DNA of 64,000 nt from Necropsobacter massiliensis (lineage in GTDB: Bacteria; Pseudomonadota; Gammaproteobacteria; Enterobacterales; Pasteurellaceae), in the NCBI RefSeq assembly GCF_000827595.2, contig NZ_LN776178.1, positions 248,001 through 312,000 on the forward strand, given 5' to 3'. Each line of letters begins with the position of its first letter. Position 1 is the first letter of the stretch. Under the pieces are notes generated by a model. The model was not told the origin of the DNA. It made no database searches and saw only the letters and a program-made list of their open reading frames with translations. Below are positions 8,352 to 16,429 of this stretch, one piece after another. The translations under genes were made by a program, and so were the position numbers.

Positions 8352-9221
8352 TTATTGATTTTGTGCCACATCGGCTTGGTGACGCTCATAAGCGAACAAC
8401 GTATTGTACATCAGCATTGCCACGGTCATCGGACCGACGCCACCGGGTACCGGTGTAATAAATGCAGCTTTTTGGCTTGCGGCATCATATTGCACATCGC
8501 CCAACAGTTTGCCGTTTACTCGGTTAATGCCGACATCGATCACAACGGCGCCTTGTTTGATCCAATCGCCGGGAATAAATTGCGCCTTACCGACCGCGAC
8601 CACCAGAATATCCGCTTGTCTCACGTGGCTTTCCAGATCTTTGGTAAAACGGTGGGTGACGGTTACGGTGCAGCCACCGAGCAACAATTCCAGCGCCATC
8701 GGACGCCCGACGATATTCGATGCGCCGACGACAACGGCGTGCTGACCGTATAAATCTATGTCGGTGGTTTCTAGCAGTTTCATAATGCCGTATGGCGTAC
8801 AGGCGCGTAGTGTCGGAATGCGCTGGCACAGGCGTCCGACATTATATGGATGAAAACCGTCCACATCTTTTTCCGGCGCAATACGTTCAATCACCGAGGT
8901 ACTGTCGATATGTTGCGGCAGCGGTAATTGCACCAAAATGCCGTCGATTTTCGGATTATGATTCAAGCGCTCGATCAACTCAAGCAGTTCCCGCTGTGAA
9001 GTGTTTTCCGGCAGATCATAGGATTCGGAATAAATACCGATTTCTTCACAGCTTTTACGTTTACTTCCGACATACACCTGAGAGGCGGGATCGGCGCCAA
9101 CCAGAATCACCGCCAACCCGGGCGCGCGTTTACCTTGATTGTGATATTGCTGAATATGTTGTGCGACCTCGGATTTTATTTTTTTAGCTAATTCGGTACC
9201 GGAAATGACTTGTGCGACCAT
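8352..9221 (-). CDS. folD: Bifunctional methylene-THF dehydrogenase / methenyl-THF cyclohydrolase FolD
   Basis: A 289-residue cytosolic enzyme of one-carbon metabolism that interconverts 5,10-methylene-, methenyl- and 10-formyl-tetrahydrofolate with NADP. Motifs: [14 protein letters not shown] (catalytic Lys), [34 protein letters not shown] (cofactor fold) and [15 protein letters not shown]. The frame stays open upstream to 9407, but ATG 9221 has AAGGAA at the right distance and gives the family length. It starts 158 bases from tRNA-Pro on the opposite strand, and is monocistronic as far as can be seen. Confidence 0.97.
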   Translation of the reverse strand: MVAQVISGTELAKKIKSEVAQHIQQYHNQGKRAPGLAVILVGADPASQVYVGSKRKSCEEIGIYSESYDLPENTSQRELLELIERLNHNPKIDGILVQLPLPQHIDSTSVIERIAPEKDVDGFHPYNVGRLCQRIPTLRACTPYGIMKLLETTDIDLYGQHAVVVGASNIVGRPMALELLLGGCTVTVTHRFTKDLESHVRQADILVVAVGKAQFIPGDWIKQGAVVIDVGINRVNGKLLGDVQYDAASQKAAFITPVPGGVGPMTVAMLMYNTLFAYERHQADVAQNQ

Positions 9222-9339
9222 GGATTGTTCCTTGTGAAAGATAAAACGTAAACGGTTGCTATTTTGGCAGAAAACCCTTTGTAATGTAAGTCCGATTGAG
9301 ATAAATTTGAGCGATTGGCTGAAAAATAGAAAAAATTCA

Positions 9340-9367
9340 TTGACTGCAAACAAAAGAAAACTATAAT
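9340..9367 (+). promoter_or_regulatory. Promoter of the tRNA-Pro/tRNA-Arg unit
   Basis: TTGACT (9340-9345) and a perfect TATAAT (9362-9367) with a 16-base spacer; transcription would start a few bases before the mature tRNA-Pro at 9380. Confidence 0.8.
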
Positions 9368-9379
9368 GCTCACATTCGT

Positions 9380-9456
9380 CGGCGAGTAGCGCAGCTTGGT
9401 AGCGCAACTGGTTTGGGACCAGTGGGTCGTAGGTTCAAATCCTATCTCGCCGACCA
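9380..9456 (+). tRNA. tRNA-Pro(UGG)
   Basis: A 77-base cloverleaf: acceptor CGGCGAG pairs with CTCGCCG, discriminator A and encoded CCA at the end, anticodon stem CTGGT..ACCAG with loop TTTGGGA giving anticodon UGG, and T arm with GGTTCAAATCC. Confidence 0.97.
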
Positions 9457-9487
9457 CTTCATTTTGTCTTATATATCCATTTGAAAT

Positions 9488-9564
9488 GCGCCCTTAGCTC
9501 AGCTGGATAGAGCAACGGCCTTCTAAGCCGTAGGTCATTGGTTCGAATCCAATAGGGCGTGCCA
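9488..9564 (+). tRNA. tRNA-Arg(UCU)
   Basis: A 77-base cloverleaf, 31 bases after tRNA-Pro and probably co-transcribed. Acceptor GCGCCCT pairs with AGGGCGT (G-U first pair), discriminator G, encoded CCA. Anticodon loop CTTCTAA gives UCU, reading AGA/AGG. T arm contains GGTTCGAATCC. Confidence 0.97.
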
Positions 9565-9654
9565 TTTTATCCCGTTTGTCATCACAATAAGTTGTTTTGG
9601 TTTTATTCTTTTTAATATAAAAAATGCGATTATAACTAACCGCACTTTTCCGAT

Positions 9655-10491
9655 TTAATTGGCGTTAAACGTATCGCACCGGCTTGGATCGCCACTTTGC
9701 AGCCCGCGTTTAAACCAGGTCAAACGCTGTGCTGAGGTGCCGTGCGTGAAGCTGTCAGGAACGGCGTAACCTTGACTGCGTTTTTGCAGGCGATCGTCGC
9801 CGACCGCTTCTGCGGCATTGAAGGCTTTTTCGATGTCACCGCTTTCAAATAACCCGCTTTTGGAGGCTTGATAGCCCCACACGCCGGCAAAACAGTCCGC
9901 CTGTAGCTCCAGTTTGACGGATAACTGATTGGCTTGCGTACTGTTGAGCTTTTGTCGAGCCTGATTGACTTTCGGCAGAATGCCGAGCAGATTTTGCACA
10001 TGATGTCCCACTTCGTGAGCGATGACATAGGCAAAGGCGGATTCACCATCGGCACCCAGCTGATTTTTCATGTCGCTGTAGAAAGACAAATCCAGATAAA
10101 CCCGTTGATCATTCGGGCAGTAAAACGGTCCCATCGCCGATTGTCCGGTTCCGCATGCAGTCGAAGTCGCACCGCTGTAAAGCACCATCACCGGCGCGTT
10201 GTAAGTGCGGTTGTGTTGCGCAAAATAATTGCCCCAAACCGTTTCCGTATCGGCTAACACCACGCGCGATAAGCTGTTGAGCTCCTGTTCTTCCTGTGTA
10301 TTAAGTGAGGTGCCGCCTTGCTCGCTGAAATCTGGCGTGCCTACCAGACCGGAAAGGTCCACGCCGTAATAGGCGCCGATTAATAGAATAATGATACCGA
10401 AAATTCCGGTGCTTTTACCGCCTTTAAACGCACCGCCCGACGAACGACGGTCTTCCACATTAGTGCTTTCTCTGCGACCCTGCCAGCGCAT
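9655..10491 (-). CDS. YpfJ-like neutral zinc metallopeptidase
   Basis: A 278-residue protein with one N-terminal membrane helix at about 28-50 (GIFGIIILLIGAYYGVDL) and a periplasmic zincin-like domain. The zinc motif HEVGHH is at about residue 160 and a downstream ELQADCFAGVWGY supplies the third ligand region. The N-terminal MRWQGRRESTNVEDRR is typical of the YpfJ/DUF-type neutral zinc metallopeptidase family, whose substrate is not known. AAGGA precedes the ATG. Uptake signals flank it on both sides (9639 and 10546). Confidence 0.9.
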   Translation of the reverse strand: MRWQGRRESTNVEDRRSSGGAFKGGKSTGIFGIIILLIGAYYGVDLSGLVGTPDFSEQGGTSLNTQEEQELNSLSRVVLADTETVWGNYFAQHNRTYNAPVMVLYSGATSTACGTGQSAMGPFYCPNDQRVYLDLSFYSDMKNQLGADGESAFAYVIAHEVGHHVQNLLGILPKVNQARQKLNSTQANQLSVKLELQADCFAGVWGYQASKSGLFESGDIEKAFNAAEAVGDDRLQKRSQGYAVPDSFTHGTSAQRLTWFKRGLQSGDPSRCDTFNAN

Positions 10492-10682
10492 AATCTGTAT
10501 CCTTTTGTTTTATTAAAGCGCCTATTTTAGTATAAAACAGGAGAAAAGTGCGGTGATTTTTCGCAGAGTTTTTTCAATTAATGTAAAGATTGTGCTGATC
10601 TGTTAACTTGATATAGACTTATGAGGACGAATTGGTTAATGTTACAGCCGAACTCAACGGGTATTGATATAAGGAGCATCAT

Positions 10683-11126
10683 ATGGGTTTATTTGATTTT
10701 GTCGGCGAGATCGGTAAAAAGATTTTCTCTAAAAAAGAAGACGCCTCACAGGCGGTTACCGCACATATCGCGGAAGATAATCCGGGCGTGGAAGATGTGG
10801 CGGTCACAGTGGAAGACGGCGTGGCGAAACTGGAAGGTAAAGCGGTTTCGGCGGAAGCGCTGGAAAAAGCCATTTTGATGGCGGGCAATGTGGTCGGCAT
10901 TAATAGCGTAAACGCAGATAATGTCGCTATTCAAAACGGTGAAAGTTTAGCTGGTGACGATGAGTTTTACATTATCCAAAAAGGCGACACTTTGTGGAAA
11001 ATTGCAGAGAAAGCCTACGGCAACGGCGCGAAATATACCGCTATTGTGGCGGCGAACAAAGAAGTCATCAAAGACGCGGATAAAATTTTCCCGGGACAAA
11101 AAATTCGTTTACCGAAATCGCTGTAA
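10683..11126 (+). CDS. kbp: Kbp (YgaU), BON-LysM potassium-binding protein
   Basis: A 147-residue cytosolic protein. It starts MGLFDFVGEIGKKIFS, like E. coli Kbp. A BON domain spans about 20-85 (VAVTVEDGVAKLEGKAVSAEALEKAIL) and a LysM domain about 95-147 (YIIQKGDTLWKIAEKAYGN, ending DKIFPGQKIRLP). E. coli Kbp binds K+ and helps growth at high K+. There is no signal peptide, consistent with a cytoplasmic role. AAGGAG is 4-6 bases before the ATG. It is monocistronic, followed by a strong terminator. Confidence 0.93.
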   Translation: MGLFDFVGEIGKKIFSKKEDASQAVTAHIAEDNPGVEDVAVTVEDGVAKLEGKAVSAEALEKAILMAGNVVGINSVNADNVAIQNGESLAGDDEFYIIQKGDTLWKIAEKAYGNGAKYTAIVAANKEVIKDADKIFPGQKIRLPKSL

Positions 11127-11139
11127 TCAGTGAATACCG

Positions 11140-11176
11140 CAAAAGCCTTGTTGATATAAAATAAGGCTTTTGTTTT
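11140..11176 (+). terminator. Terminator of kbp
   Basis: CAAAAGCCTT pairs with AAGGCTTTTG (10 bp, 13-base loop) followed by TTTTA, 14 bases after the stop codon. Confidence 0.88.
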
Positions 11177-11333
11177 ATTTAGGCTAAAAAATAATCAAAT
11201 GCGGTTTTTTATACGCCATTTTCTCGACTGACGGCATTTGTACCGCTATAATTCATCGTCTTTTTAATTAAATTTTGATTAACGTGTTCGGTGCGGGTAT
11301 TCGCCGAGTGCAAATTCATTTTGAGGTAACATA

Positions 11334-12632
11334 ATGTCATTTAATATTGAAACAACTCAAGGTCTTGAGCGTCGTGTCAGCATCACCGTTCCGTCCGAAA
11401 CCGTCGAACAGGCTGTGCGTGAAGAATTAAAACGCGTATCAAAAAATGCACGCGTGGACGGTTTCCGTAAAGGTAAAGTGCCGGCACAAATTATTGAAAA
11501 ACGGTTTGGCGCGTCTGTTCGTCAGGATGTATTAGGCGATTTACTACAAAAACATTTCTTCAATGTGATGTTTGAAAATAAAGTTAATCTGGCAGGTCGC
11601 CCGACATTTAATGTTGAGCAGTTTGAAGCCGGTAAAGAGTTGAAATTTAACGCTACGTTTGAAGTATATCCGGAAGTGCAACTGCAAGGATTGGATCAAA
11701 TCAAAGTGGAAAAACCGGTAGTTGACATTGCCGAAAGCGATATTGATAAAATGGTTGATGTATTGCGCAAGCAACAGGCGACTTGGACGGAATCGCAGGA
11801 TGCGGCAAAAGCTGATGATCGCGTCGTGATTGATTTTATCGGTTCGGTTGACGGTGAAGAATTTGAAGGCGGCAAAGCCAATGATTTCGTGCTGGCGATG
11901 GGACAAGGTCGCATGATTCCGGGATTTGAAGACGGCATCGTCGGGCATAAAGCGGGCGAAACCTTTGATATTGACGTTACTTTCCCGCAAGAATATCACG
12001 CAGAAAATCTGAGAGGCAAAGCAGCAAAATTCAGCATTACGCTGAAAAAAGTCGAAGTTATGGTGTTGCCTGAATTAACTGACGAATTTGTCGCGAAGTT
12101 CGGTCCGAATACTAAAACCGTTGCGGATTTACGTGCTGAGATCGCAAAAAATATGCAGCGTGAATTAAAAAATGCGTTGACTGCACGGATCAAAAATCAA
12201 GTGATTGACGGCTTAATCGCGCAGAATCCGATTGATGTACCGGCAGCGGCGGTCGAGCAGGAAATTGAAGTATTACGCGGTCAAGCGGCACAACGTTTCG
12301 GCGGTAACACGCAGCAAGCGGCACAGTTACCACGTGAATTGTTTGAAGAACAGGCGAAACGCCGTGTTCAAGTGGGCTTATTGTTAGCGGAAGTGATTGC
12401 CTCCAACCAACTGAAAGCGGATGAAGAACGTGCTAAAGCAATGATTCAGGATATTGCCTCAGCCTATGAACAGCCGGCGGAAGTTATCGAATATTACAGC
12501 AAAAACAAAGAGTTAATGAATAATATTCGTAACGTAGTATTGGAAGAACAAGCCGTTGACGCGGTTTTGGCAAAAGCGCAGGTAACGGAAAAAGCGGCTT
12601 CATTTGATGACATCATGAATCCGCAAGCGTAG
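11334..12632 (+). CDS. tig: Trigger factor, ribosome-associated chaperone
   Basis: A 432-residue chaperone and peptidyl-prolyl isomerase that meets nascent chains at the ribosome exit. Residues 1-110 are the ribosome-binding domain with the signature GFRKGKVP (about 44-51); 150-245 are the FKBP-like isomerase domain ([43 protein letters not shown]); the rest is the helical chaperone body. The start has TGAGG 6 bases upstream. It lies upstream of clpP-clpX, the same order as in E. coli and most gamma-proteobacteria, but a strong uptake-signal terminator separates them. Confidence 0.98.
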   Translation: MSFNIETTQGLERRVSITVPSETVEQAVREELKRVSKNARVDGFRKGKVPAQIIEKRFGASVRQDVLGDLLQKHFFNVMFENKVNLAGRPTFNVEQFEAGKELKFNATFEVYPEVQLQGLDQIKVEKPVVDIAESDIDKMVDVLRKQQATWTESQDAAKADDRVVIDFIGSVDGEEFEGGKANDFVLAMGQGRMIPGFEDGIVGHKAGETFDIDVTFPQEYHAENLRGKAAKFSITLKKVEVMVLPELTDEFVAKFGPNTKTVADLRAEIAKNMQRELKNALTARIKNQVIDGLIAQNPIDVPAAAVEQEIEVLRGQAAQRFGGNTQQAAQLPRELFEEQAKRRVQVGLLLAEVIASNQLKADEERAKAMIQDIASAYEQPAEVIEYYSKNKELMNNIRNVVLEEQAVDAVLAKAQVTEKAASFDDIMNPQA

Positions 12633-12655
12633 TTTCGTTCGCTTGAATTTACTTT

Positions 12656-12698
12656 AAAGTGCGGTCGTTTTTATTAAAAAAATGACCGCACTTTTGTT
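12656..12698 (+). terminator. Uptake-signal dyad terminator between tig and clpP
   Basis: AAAGTGCGGTC (12656-12666) pairs perfectly with GACCGCACTTT (12684-12694), then TG and TT. The stem is made of two opposed uptake signals. Confidence 0.8.
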
Positions 12699-12699
12699 A

Positions 12700-12741
12700 T
12701 ATAATATCGCTTACAACTAAATCGTAAGCAAAATCGCTTAC
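12700..12741 (+). promoter_or_regulatory. clpP promoter region with direct and inverted repeats
   Basis: A perfect TATAAT (12700-12705) is followed at once by ATCGCTTAC (12706-12714). The same 9-mer recurs at 12733-12741, with the inverted core GTAAGC (12724-12729) between them. The repeats fill the space from the -10 element to the ribosome-binding site of clpP. They could be an operator or alternative leader hairpins. Confidence 0.5.
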
Positions 12742-12759
12742 CTAACGAACGAGGTGGAT

Positions 12760-13341
12760 ATGAGTTTAATTCCTATGGTGGTGGAGCAAACCGCACGCGG
12801 CGAGCGTTCTTATGATATTTATTCGCGCCTATTGAAAGAACGCGTAATTTTTCTCAGCGGCGAAGTGGAAGATAATATGGCGAATCTGATTGTCGCGCAG
12901 CTGCTTTTTTTAGAATCGGAAAATCCGGAAAAAGACATTAATATTTATATTAATTCGCCGGGTGGTTCGGTAACGGCGGGCATGGCGATTTACGATACCA
13001 TGCAGTTTATTAAACCGGATGTGCGCACATTGTGTATCGGTCAGGCTTGTTCCATGGGCGCGTTTTTGCTGGCGGGCGGTGCTGCCGGTAAACGGGCGGC
13101 ATTGCCACATGCACGTGTGATGATTCACCAGCCGTTAGGCGGTTTCCGCGGACAAGCGTCCGATATTCAGATCCATGCGCAGGAAATTTTGAAAATTCGT
13201 CATACTTTAAATCAACGTCTGGCATTGCACACCGGGCAGCCGCTTGAAAAAATTGAGCATGATACCGATCGCGATAATTTTATGTCTGCCGAAGAAGCCA
13301 AGGCTTATGGCTTGATCGATGATGTTTTGCTACAACGATAA
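12760..13341 (+). CDS. clpP: ClpP, ATP-dependent Clp protease proteolytic subunit
   Basis: A 193-residue serine peptidase forming the double-heptamer chamber of ClpXP/ClpAP. The catalytic Ser is in [11 protein letters not shown] and the catalytic His in [11 protein letters not shown]. The mature core runs from [28 protein letters not shown] to the C terminus, the length of H. influenzae ClpP. A GTG lies two codons further up in frame, but GAGG overlaps it and is well spaced for ATG 12760. clpX follows after 12 bases, forming the conserved clpPX operon. Confidence 0.98.
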   Translation: MSLIPMVVEQTARGERSYDIYSRLLKERVIFLSGEVEDNMANLIVAQLLFLESENPEKDINIYINSPGGSVTAGMAIYDTMQFIKPDVRTLCIGQACSMGAFLLAGGAAGKRAALPHARVMIHQPLGGFRGQASDIQIHAQEILKIRHTLNQRLALHTGQPLEKIEHDTDRDNFMSAEEAKAYGLIDDVLLQR

Positions 13342-13353
13342 CTGGACGAAGAA

Positions 13354-14589
13354 ATGACAAAAGATACCGAATTACATTGTTCTTTTTGCGGCAAAGAGCA
13401 AAAAGAAGTGGAAAAATTAATTGCCGGCACATCGGGATATATTTGCAATGAATGTATTGAATTGTGCCACGATATGCTACATGAGACGCCGCAGCCCGAT
13501 GATGAGCGGCAAAATGACGATGAGATGAAATTGCCGACGCCGCACGAAATCCGTGCCCACTTAGACGATTATGTCATCGGGCAGGATTATGCCAAAAAAG
13601 TGCTGGCGGTAGCGGTGTATAATCATTACAAACGTCAGCGCAGCCAGCAGCAGAATAACGATGTGGAACTGGGTAAAAGCAATATTTTGCTCATTGGTCC
13701 GACCGGCAGCGGTAAAACTCTGCTGGCGGAAACCCTTGCCCGTATGCTGAATGTGCCCTTTGCCATGGCGGATGCCACAACTCTGACCGAAGCCGGTTAT
13801 GTAGGCGAAGATGTGGAAAACGTGTTGCAGAAGCTACTACAGAATTGTGATTATGATCTTGAGCGCGCTGAGCAGGGCATTATCTATATTGACGAAATCG
13901 ACAAAATTACGCGCAAATCGGAAAATCCGTCGATTACCCGTGATGTGTCTGGTGAAGGCGTGCAGCAGGCATTGTTGAAGCTGGTGGAAGGCACAATCGC
14001 ATCAATTCCGCCGCAGGGCGGGCGTAAACATCCACAACAGGAAATGCTGCGTTTGGATACCTCAAAAATTCTGTTTATTTGCGGCGGCGCCTTTGCCGGT
14101 TTGGATAAAATCGTGGAGAAACGTACCCATATCGGTAGCGGAATCGGTTTCGGCGCGGAAGTGAAAGGCGAATCGGATAAGGCGAGCTTAACTGAATTAT
14201 TCAGTCAGGTCGAACCGGACGATTTAATGAAGTTCGGTTTAATTCCCGAATTTATCGGCCGTTTACCGGTGATCGCACCGTTAAGCGAACTGGACGAAGA
14301 AGCGCTGGTTAAAATTCTGACCGAACCGAAAAATGCGCTGACCAAGCAATATCAAGTGCTTTTTGGCTTGGAAAATGTAGCGCTGGAATTTACCCTGCAG
14401 TCGCTACGCGCAATGGCGAAAAAAGCCCTTGAACGCAAAACCGGCGCGCGCGGATTACGCTCTATTGTAGAAGGTTTGTTACTGGATACCATGTATGATC
14501 TGCCGTCGTTAGAGCAGCTGCATAAAGTTGTGGTAGAAGAACAAACCGTAACCGAAAACACCCCGCCAAAACTGGAATTTAATCATTAA
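13354..14589 (+). CDS. clpX: ClpX, ATP-dependent unfoldase of ClpXP
   Basis: A 411-residue AAA+ unfoldase that delivers tagged proteins to ClpP. The N-terminal zinc-binding domain carries Cys9, Cys12, Cys31 and Cys34 ([17 protein letters not shown]). Walker A is GPTGSGKT, Walker [11 protein letters not shown], and the sensor/arginine region has [12 protein letters not shown] with GARGLRSI. Full length for the family, with clpP directly upstream. A terminator follows the stop codon. Confidence 0.98.
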   Translation: MTKDTELHCSFCGKEQKEVEKLIAGTSGYICNECIELCHDMLHETPQPDDERQNDDEMKLPTPHEIRAHLDDYVIGQDYAKKVLAVAVYNHYKRQRSQQQNNDVELGKSNILLIGPTGSGKTLLAETLARMLNVPFAMADATTLTEAGYVGEDVENVLQKLLQNCDYDLERAEQGIIYIDEIDKITRKSENPSITRDVSGEGVQQALLKLVEGTIASIPPQGGRKHPQQEMLRLDTSKILFICGGAFAGLDKIVEKRTHIGSGIGFGAEVKGESDKASLTELFSQVEPDDLMKFGLIPEFIGRLPVIAPLSELDEEALVKILTEPKNALTKQYQVLFGLENVALEFTLQSLRAMAKKALERKTGARGLRSIVEGLLLDTMYDLPSLEQLHKVVVEEQTVTENTPPKLEFNH

Positions 14590-14604
14590 TTTCAATAGGA
14601 TAGT

Positions 14605-14634
14605 AAAAGTGCGGTAATTTTTACCGCATTTTTT
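14605..14634 (+). terminator. Terminator of clpPX
   Basis: TGCGGTAA pairs with TTACCGCA over a 3-base loop, then a run of six T. The left arm is an uptake signal; the right arm is a one-base-changed inverse copy. Confidence 0.8.
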
Positions 14635-14702
14635 GAAATAATGGAATTTTTCTTCCATTGTTCAATTCTGAGCGCGTTATTGGCTTGTGAGGCATCCACA
14701 TT

Positions 14703-15133
14703 GTTTCAACACATGGCTACGCGTAGGTAGCCGGCAAGTCCGAACGTGATGCGGAGCGCACATAATGCGGTTCCAACACGCGGCTACGCATAGGTAGCCG
14801 GGTCCTATTCGCCGTATTTTATGACGCTTGATAATGGTTTCAACACGCGGCTACGCGTAGGTAGCCGGAAGCGGATTTTGACTACATCACGCAAACTGAA
14901 AAGTTTCAACACGCGGCTACGCATAGGTAGCCGGGTTCTCCGACGACAAGATCGTTTATGGTGTATTGGTTTCAATACACGGCTACGCGTAGGTAGCCGG
15001 TAAAGGCTACGACGGCATAGGTTTTGTTTTAACTGTTTCAACACACGGCTACGCGTAGGTAGCCGGAAGAACAAAGTGAGGATAAAGTCACTAAAGAAAT
15101 TGTTTCAACACACGGCTACGCGTAGGTAGCCGG
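14703..15133 (-). CRISPR. CRISPR array, 7 repeats of 32 nt, type I-C-like, no adjacent cas genes
   Basis: Repeats at 14703-14734, 14770-14801, 14837-14868, 14903-14934, 14969-15000, 15035-15066 and 15102-15133, each 32 bases. The six spacers are 34-35 bases, all different. On the minus strand the repeat starts CCGGCTACC and ends TGTGTTGAAAC. CGGCTAC and GTAGCCG form a 7-bp stem with a 6-base loop, leaving an 11-base 3' tail, which is the 5' handle produced by Cas5d in type I-C systems. Repeat length, spacer length and the TTGAAAC end all fit type I-C. Repeats 6 and 7 are identical while the low-coordinate repeats carry changes, so the leader is on the right and transcription is leftward. No cas gene is present in the window, so the array depends on distant cas genes or is inactive. 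Confidence 0.95.
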
Positions 15134-15367
15134 AGCCTTGTTGGCAAAAGGCGAGGGTTCTGGCTTGAAATGCAAGAATTCGCTGATCTGCAACAAAAAG
15201 GCAGATAGCAAGTATAACATAGTTGTATTTATGTTATATCAATAAGTTAAGTATCTGATTTGTTAAAGAAACATAGAATTCGCTAAGCTAGAAGGATTTT
15301 ATGTGAACCAACGGTTAGCGATTAGATAATGAATATATCTTTAAAAATATTCGGAGCAGATTGCGCC
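15134..15367 (-). promoter_or_regulatory. Putative CRISPR leader
   Basis: A non-coding, AT-rich stretch next to the conserved end of the array; no credible gene is present. It contains a perfect 9-bp inverted repeat TATAACATA / TATGTTATA (15213-15221 and 15230-15238, 8-base spacer). It also has the weaker pair CGCTAA / TTAGCG further right. A leader normally carries the array promoter and the adaptation signal; the function here is inferred from position. Confidence 0.55.
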
Positions 15368-15655
15368 CTAACGCCGTAGTTTCCCGATTTTTACCCCTAA
15401 AAAACCGAGAGAGACCGGGTCCAGATAATCGCCTAAAAATTTAAATAATTCATGCAAATCGGTGAAAGTGCGGTTGATTTTTACTTGATCTTCCACTTTG
15501 CGGGTGAACTCGTAAGTAATCGCGTTGCCGTCGATATGAGCTTCTAAGGTCAGATAAATTTTTTCAAAAAAGTGGCTGCGTGCGCCTTCTTCGCCTGGAT
15601 CACTGATACGTACATTCCAGTTGTTGCTGAATAAGACTTCCGTTTTAATCGACAT
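15368..15655 (-). CDS. Hypothetical protein, 95 residues
   Basis: A small soluble protein of mixed charge, MSIKTEVLFSNNWNVRIS.., with no signal peptide, membrane helix or cysteine. The C-terminal half contains FTDLHELFKFLGDYLDPVSLGFLG. I do not recognise it; it may be a family limited to Pasteurellaceae. The frame opens eight codons earlier, but ATG 15655 is chosen because AGAGG lies 8-9 bases upstream and the earlier ATG has no such site. It sits between the arfA terminator and the CRISPR leader, on the same strand as arfA. An uptake signal lies inside the coding region near 15464. Confidence 0.7.
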   Translation of the reverse strand: MSIKTEVLFSNNWNVRISDPGEEGARSHFFEKIYLTLEAHIDGNAITYEFTRKVEDQVKINRTFTDLHELFKFLGDYLDPVSLGFLGVKIGKLRR

Positions 15656-15683
15656 AATAATGACCTCTGTTGTTTGCATAATG

Positions 15684-15738
15684 AAAAAAAAGCCCGATTA
15701 TAAAATCTTTGTTGCCAAAAATCTGATAATCGGGCTTT
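15684..15738 (-). terminator. Hairpin spanning the arfA stop codon (terminator / RNase III target)
   Basis: On the minus strand AAAGCCCGATTAT (within the last arfA codons) pairs over 13 bp with ATAATCGGGCTTT, followed by a T-run. The TAA stop of arfA (15700-15698) lies within the right arm. This arrangement fits the known production of ArfA from messages that lack a stop codon. Confidence 0.85.
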
Positions 15739-15943
15739 CGATAAATTTCCCGGCGTGTTTTGCTTTACGCTGATAGCTACCTTTTCCTTTGCGTTTTTTC
15801 TCAATGCGTTGGCGGAACAGGCGATCATGCAGCAACGCCTGAATGGCGTTATCGCGAATCGTGCCTTTGTGATGCTGATAGGCAGCGGGCTGATGTTCGG
15901 CTTCGGCACAAACCGATAAAACCAGCTGTTTTTGCTTATTCAT
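15698..15943 (-). CDS. arfA: ArfA, alternative ribosome-rescue factor A
   Basis: An 81-residue basic protein. [42 protein letters not shown] matches ArfA, which enters the A site of ribosomes stalled on stop-less mRNA and recruits RF2, backing up tmRNA. Residues 1-20 ([20 protein letters not shown]) are an extension relative to E. coli ArfA; the start is supported by AGGAGA 6 bases upstream. The last codons form one arm of a strong hairpin that includes the stop codon, so intact full-length messages should be scarce. In other bacteria this makes ArfA a tmRNA substrate that only accumulates when trans-translation fails. Confidence 0.93.
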   Translation of the reverse strand: MNKQKQLVLSVCAEAEHQPAAYQHHKGTIRDNAIQALLHDRLFRQRIEKKRKGKGSYQRKAKHAGKFIESPIIRFLATKIL

Positions 15944-15956
15944 GGGCTTCTCCTGA

Positions 15957-15985
15957 TAAAATAAACGCCCGGTTTTGGGCGGGCG
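15957..15985 (-). terminator. Terminator of the ArsC-like gene
   Basis: Minus strand CGCCCG / CGGGCG stem with an 8-base loop, followed by TTTATTTTAT, 15 bases after the stop codon. Confidence 0.75.
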
Positions 15986-16000
15986 CTATTATAAACGAAA

Positions 16001-16351
16001 TTATAAAATTGCTAAAACACTTTCTGGCGGGCGACCGATTTTTGCTTTATCGCCATTGACTACAATGGGGCGTTCCAATAACGCTGGGTGTTCTGCGATG
16101 GCAGCCAGCAGTTGAGATTCGCTGAGCGCCGGATTATCCAGCGCCAGTGTGCGGTACAGTTCATCTTTGGTTCGCATCATTTCGCGTACACTGCCAACCT
16201 GTAGTTTGTCCGCGAGAGTCTGTAACTCTTCCACGCTGTAGTGTTCCTGCAAGTAGAGTTCTACTTCCGGTTTAACATGATGCTGTTCCAGCAAGGCTAA
16301 GGTCTGACGGCTTTTTGAACAGCGGGGATTATGATAGATTTTAACACTCAT
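16001..16351 (-). CDS. ArsC-family thioredoxin-fold reductase (YfgD-like)
   Basis: A 116-residue ArsC-family protein starting MSVKIYHNPRCSKSRQTLALLE; the single N-terminal Cys in NPRCSKSR is the catalytic cysteine of glutaredoxin-coupled arsenate reductases. ALLERPIVVNGDKAKIGRPPE near the C terminus carries the family RPI motif. No ars operon genes are nearby, so it is more like YfgD, a housekeeping member of unclear role, than a dedicated arsenate resistance enzyme. ATG 16351 is chosen over an in-frame ATG eight codons earlier because AAGGAA sits between them. It is upstream of arfA on the same strand but separated by a terminator. Confidence 0.85.
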   Translation of the reverse strand: MSVKIYHNPRCSKSRQTLALLEQHHVKPEVELYLQEHYSVEELQTLADKLQVGSVREMMRTKDELYRTLALDNPALSESQLLAAIAEHPALLERPIVVNGDKAKIGRPPESVLAIL

Positions 16352-16429
16352 AGAAAAATTCCTTTGCAGATACAAATCCTGGGAATTTTACCTTATAATC
16401 AGCAGAAATGCTTGTAATAAGGATATTTT

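Noticed and set aside
9188-9457. Minus-strand frame across tRNA-Pro with a start motif like [13 protein letters not shown]
   Set aside because: It is the complement of a tRNA gene, a common false protein.
10621-10878. Plus-strand frame overlapping the start of kbp
   Set aside because: It is out of frame with kbp over most of its length and lacks a ribosome-binding site.
14805-15074. Open frames on both strands across the CRISPR repeats, giving repeated LPTRSRVLK or FNTRLRVGSR peptides
   Set aside because: They are translations of the repeats themselves; the periodic peptide follows the array spacing and there is no ribosome-binding site.
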